From Actinomycetota bacterium (GTDB taxonomy: Bacteria; Actinomycetota; Actinomycetes; Nanopelagicales; Nanopelagicaceae): DNA of 7,317 nt. This document shows, piece after piece, positions 5,567-7,317 of this stretch (its first letter is position 1; every line of letters starts with the position of its first letter). The notes under the pieces were generated by a model that was not told the DNA's origin, searched no databases, and saw only the letters and a list, made by a program, of their open reading frames with translations. Position numbers and translations under genes: made by a program. Location: NCBI GenBank assembly GCA_947380835.1, contig CANCSL010000053.1, positions 1-7,317 on the forward strand, in the 5' to 3' direction.

Positions 5567-6961
5567 TTACAGAGCCTTGAGCGCGTTAACTACCTTGGTC
5601 AACGAATCCTTGGCATCTCCGAAGAGGAGAGTGGTCTTTGGATCGTAGAGAAGTTCGTTTTCGATTCCAGCAAAACCTGGGCGCATCGAACGCTTCAAGA
5701 AGATAACGTTTCCAGCTTCGGAAACATCCAAGATTGGCATTCCGTAAATGGGGCAACCAGGTGTTGTCTTGGCTGCTGGGTTTACAACGTCATTGGCTCC
5801 AACAACGAGAACGACATCGGTCTGTGGGAAGGTCGGGTTGACCTCTTCCATTTCGACCAATTGCTCGTAAGGAACGTTTGCTTCAGCAAGAAGAACGTTC
5901 ATGTGTCCTGGCATACGACCAGCAACTGGGTGGATGCCATAAGCAACATCGACGCCTTTTGCCGTCAAGATATCGGCCAATTCACGAACGGTGTGCTGTG
6001 CCTGGGCAACGGCCAAGCCGAAGCCAGGAACGATAACTACGCGCTGTGCGTAGTTAAGCAAGATCGCGACGTCATCGGCTGAACCGGACTTAACGGAACG
6101 AACTTCAGTACTGCCCGAAGCCTCTTGTGGCTTAGCAGTGAAGGCACCAAAGAGAGTTCCAAAGAGGGAGCGACCCATGGCAGCTGCCATCAAACGCGTG
6201 AGGATTGTTCCCGAAGCACCAACCAAGGTACCGGCAACGATCAAGAGCGTTGATTGCAAAACGTAACCGCTAGCTGCAACGGTGAGACCGGTAAAGGCGT
6301 TCAAGAGCGAGATAACGATAGGAACGTCAGCGCCACCAACGGGAAGTACGAAGAGCACGCCAAACAACAGTGCTAATCCGCCCATGACCAGTAACGGAGT
6401 GTTTCCGCCGGACTTGATAACCCAACCAGCTGTTCCCAATGTTCCAGCCAAAGTTGCTGCGATAACGAAGCGACCGGCAGGGAATACAACGGGACGAGTA
6501 GTCATCAACTCTTGAAGTTTCAAGAAGGTGATAACCGAACCGGAGAATGATGTACATCCGACAATAACTGTGAAGACAGTGGCGATGAGGTTTGCTGTCG
6601 ATGGTTTTCCATCTTGGCTTAGGTTGAGATATTCAACGGTTGCTACCAGCGCGGCTGCGCCACCACCAACACCATTGAAGAGCGCAACAAGTTGTGGCAT
6701 CTGAGTCATCTGAATCTTGCGAGCTGCAGGTACACCAACCAATACGCCAAATGCGATAGCGGCAAGAATCAACAACGTGTTGTGATGCTTTTCGCCAGAT
6801 GCTTGTGGTGCAAAGAAGACGATGACAGTGGCCAGCGTTGCGCCAGCAGCACCGATCAAGTTTCCGCGACGTGCAGTCTTTGGGGTTGAGAGACCTTTAA
6901 GTGCCAAGATGAAGCAAACTGCGCTGGCTAGTCCGAGTAGGTCATAAATTGTGCTGTTCAC
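5567..6961 (-). CDS. pntB: NAD(P) transhydrogenase subunit beta (PntB)
   Basis: A 464-residue beta subunit of the proton-translocating transhydrogenase, which uses the proton-motive force to move hydride from NADH to NADP+. Length matches E. coli PntB. About nine hydrophobic segments (roughly residues 5-260) form the membrane domain. The NADP(H)-binding domain III starts near residue 295 and is intact: GFGLAVAQAQH (313-323), HPVAGRMPGHMN (344-355), GANDVVNP (388-395), GMPILDV (407-413) and KRSM (423-426). In the membrane signature QMPQLVALFN, N96 occupies the place of E. coli His91; the partner subunit carries a His in its own second helix instead. The GTG start is supported by AGGAGG 7 nt upstream, and its start overlaps the pntAB stop by 4 nt (GTGA), so translation is probably coupled. 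The gene converges on the OYE and ends at a long-stem terminator. Confidence 0.97.
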   Translation of the reverse strand: MNSTIYDLLGLASAVCFILALKGLSTPKTARRGNLIGAAGATLATVIVFFAPQASGEKHHNTLLILAAIAFGVLVGVPAARKIQMTQMPQLVALFNGVGGGAAALVATVEYLNLSQDGKPSTANLIATVFTVIVGCTSFSGSVITFLKLQELMTTRPVVFPAGRFVIAATLAGTLGTAGWVIKSGGNTPLLVMGGLALLFGVLFVLPVGGADVPIVISLLNAFTGLTVAASGYVLQSTLLIVAGTLVGASGTILTRLMAAAMGRSLFGTLFGAFTAKPQEASGSTEVRSVKSGSADDVAILLNYAQRVVIVPGFGLAVAQAQHTVRELADILTAKGVDVAYGIHPVAGRMPGHMNVLLAEANVPYEQLVEMEEVNPTFPQTDVVLVVGANDVVNPAAKTTPGCPIYGMPILDVSEAGNVIFLKRSMRPGFAGIENELLYDPKTTLLFGDAKDSLTKVVNALKAL

Positions 6962-7263
6962 TTGGCGACCTCCTCTTTCTTAACTTTTGGTTTGCCCTTG
7001 AACATCTCAAGCATGCGGTCGGTAACAACGAATCCGCCGACCATGTTGATCGTGGCGAGCACGACCGCAACGATTGAAAGCGTTGTCTCAAGACCGGAAG
7101 TCGCTTTATCAGCGACAATAATCGCGCCGACCAAGATAATTCCGTGAATAGCGTTGGCACCGGACATCAATGGTGTGTGGAGGGTCGTGGAGACCTTGGA
7201 AACCACTTCGAATCCCACGAAGATCGCGAGAAGGAAAATGGTCAGAATAGCCATAGTTGTCAT
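6958..7263 (-). CDS. pntAB: NAD(P) transhydrogenase subunit alpha 2 (membrane part)
   Basis: A 101-residue membrane subunit, equal to the C-terminal membrane part of the fused E. coli PntA and encoded separately, as in many actinobacteria and in Thermus. Three membrane helices are seen at about residues 3-22, 38-53 and 58-82, with the hallmark TPLMSGANAIHGI (30-42) and a lysine-rich cytoplasmic tail. H40 lies where E. coli has Ser; a His here is known in the Thermus enzyme and may replace the beta-subunit channel His missing in the neighbouring PntB. The ATG at 7263 begins 2 nt after the stop of the preceding frame, with a GGAAG-type ribosome binding site inside that gene. An ATG three codons later (7254) is possible but less well placed. 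Its stop overlaps the pntB start. Confidence 0.95.
   Translation of the reverse strand: MTTMAILTIFLLAIFVGFEVVSKVSTTLHTPLMSGANAIHGIILVGAIIVADKATSGLETTLSIVAVVLATINMVGGFVVTDRMLEMFKGKPKVKKEEVAK
6969..6974 (-). promoter_or_regulatory. Consensus ribosome binding site fixing the GTG start of pntB
   Basis: A full AGGAGG on the minus strand lies 7 nt before the GTG at 6961 and inside the last codons of pntAB. It is the strongest ribosome binding site in the window and decides the non-ATG start. A strong site with a 4-nt gene overlap suggests high, coupled synthesis of PntB. Confidence 0.85.
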
Positions 7264-7265
7264 GG

Positions 7266-7317
7266 TTACTTCTTCCCTTCTGGAGTTCTGCGGGAGCCGT
7301 TCATGGTGACTGTGGCG
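7266..7317 (-). CDS. pntAA: 3' end of probable transhydrogenase subunit alpha 1 (partial)
   Basis: Only the last 16 codons and the TAA stop (7268-7266) are in the window; the gene continues past the right edge. The readable end is ATVTMNGSRRTPEGKK. The call rests mainly on position: split transhydrogenase operons run pntAA-pntAB-pntB, and this frame ends 2 nt before pntAB. The tail contains no catalytic motif. The whole NAD(H)-binding domain I would lie outside this window. Confidence 0.65.
   Translation of the reverse strand, partial: ATVTMNGSRRTPEGKK

Noticed and set aside
5516..6082. A plus-strand open frame of 188 codons opposite pntB
   Set aside because: It is antisense to the conserved domain III of PntB, starts inside the pntB terminator hairpin and has no recognisable protein features.
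6510..6525. A further operator-like palindrome, TCTTGAA-GT-TTCAAGA
   Set aside because: It lies inside the pntB coding region and has CTTGAA instead of the conserved GTTGAA. It is explained by the codons for FLKLQEL.
7266..7317. Treating the right edge as an untranslated leader of pntAB
   Set aside because: An open frame runs to a TAA 2 nt before pntAB, exactly where pntAA should end in this operon type.

Overview
This window comes from an actinobacterial chromosome of moderate, not high, GC content. The best taxonomic pointer is a full-length DUF222/HNH endonuclease-like protein of the 13E12-repeat type, a family expanded in Actinobacteria. The split, three-subunit proton-translocating transhydrogenase also fits. 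The moderate GC and compact layout would suit a freshwater actinobacterium (acI/Nanopelagicales-like), but that placement is inference.

Layout, left to right: (1) positions 1-262, a leader with two tandem GTTGAA-GT-TTCAAC inverted repeats before a YceI-family gene (263-817, +), which ends at a UUCG-capped terminator (917-946). (2) Two minus-strand genes: the DUF222/HNH protein (2828-1422), then a 95-residue membrane protein of unknown function (1323-1036). A duplicated 16-bp sequence and a stem-loop lie between them. (3) A plus-strand operon of a pirin-family protein (3025-4053) and an Old Yellow Enzyme-type ene-reductase (4104-5165). Its promoter is followed at once by a third copy of the yceI-type inverted repeat. 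(4) A 401-bp convergent gap (5166-5566) dense in RNA-like structure: two long terminators facing each other with nearly the same 15-nt loop, plus a 127-bp-spaced duplication with a 39-bp identical core. (5) The minus-strand transhydrogenase operon pntAA (3' end only) - pntAB - pntB.

Redox handling links the main genes. YceI and pirin-OYE share an operator-like palindrome resembling the site of MarR-type redox regulators such as corynebacterial RosR, so they probably form one electrophile/redox-stress regulon whose regulator lies outside the window. The OYE consumes NAD(P)H and the convergent transhydrogenase makes NADPH, but no operator is seen near the pnt genes here.

The least explained parts are the conserved-loop terminators and the duplicated element between the OYE and pntB. 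I see no rRNA, tRNA, CRISPR array, insertion sequence or toxin-antitoxin pair.
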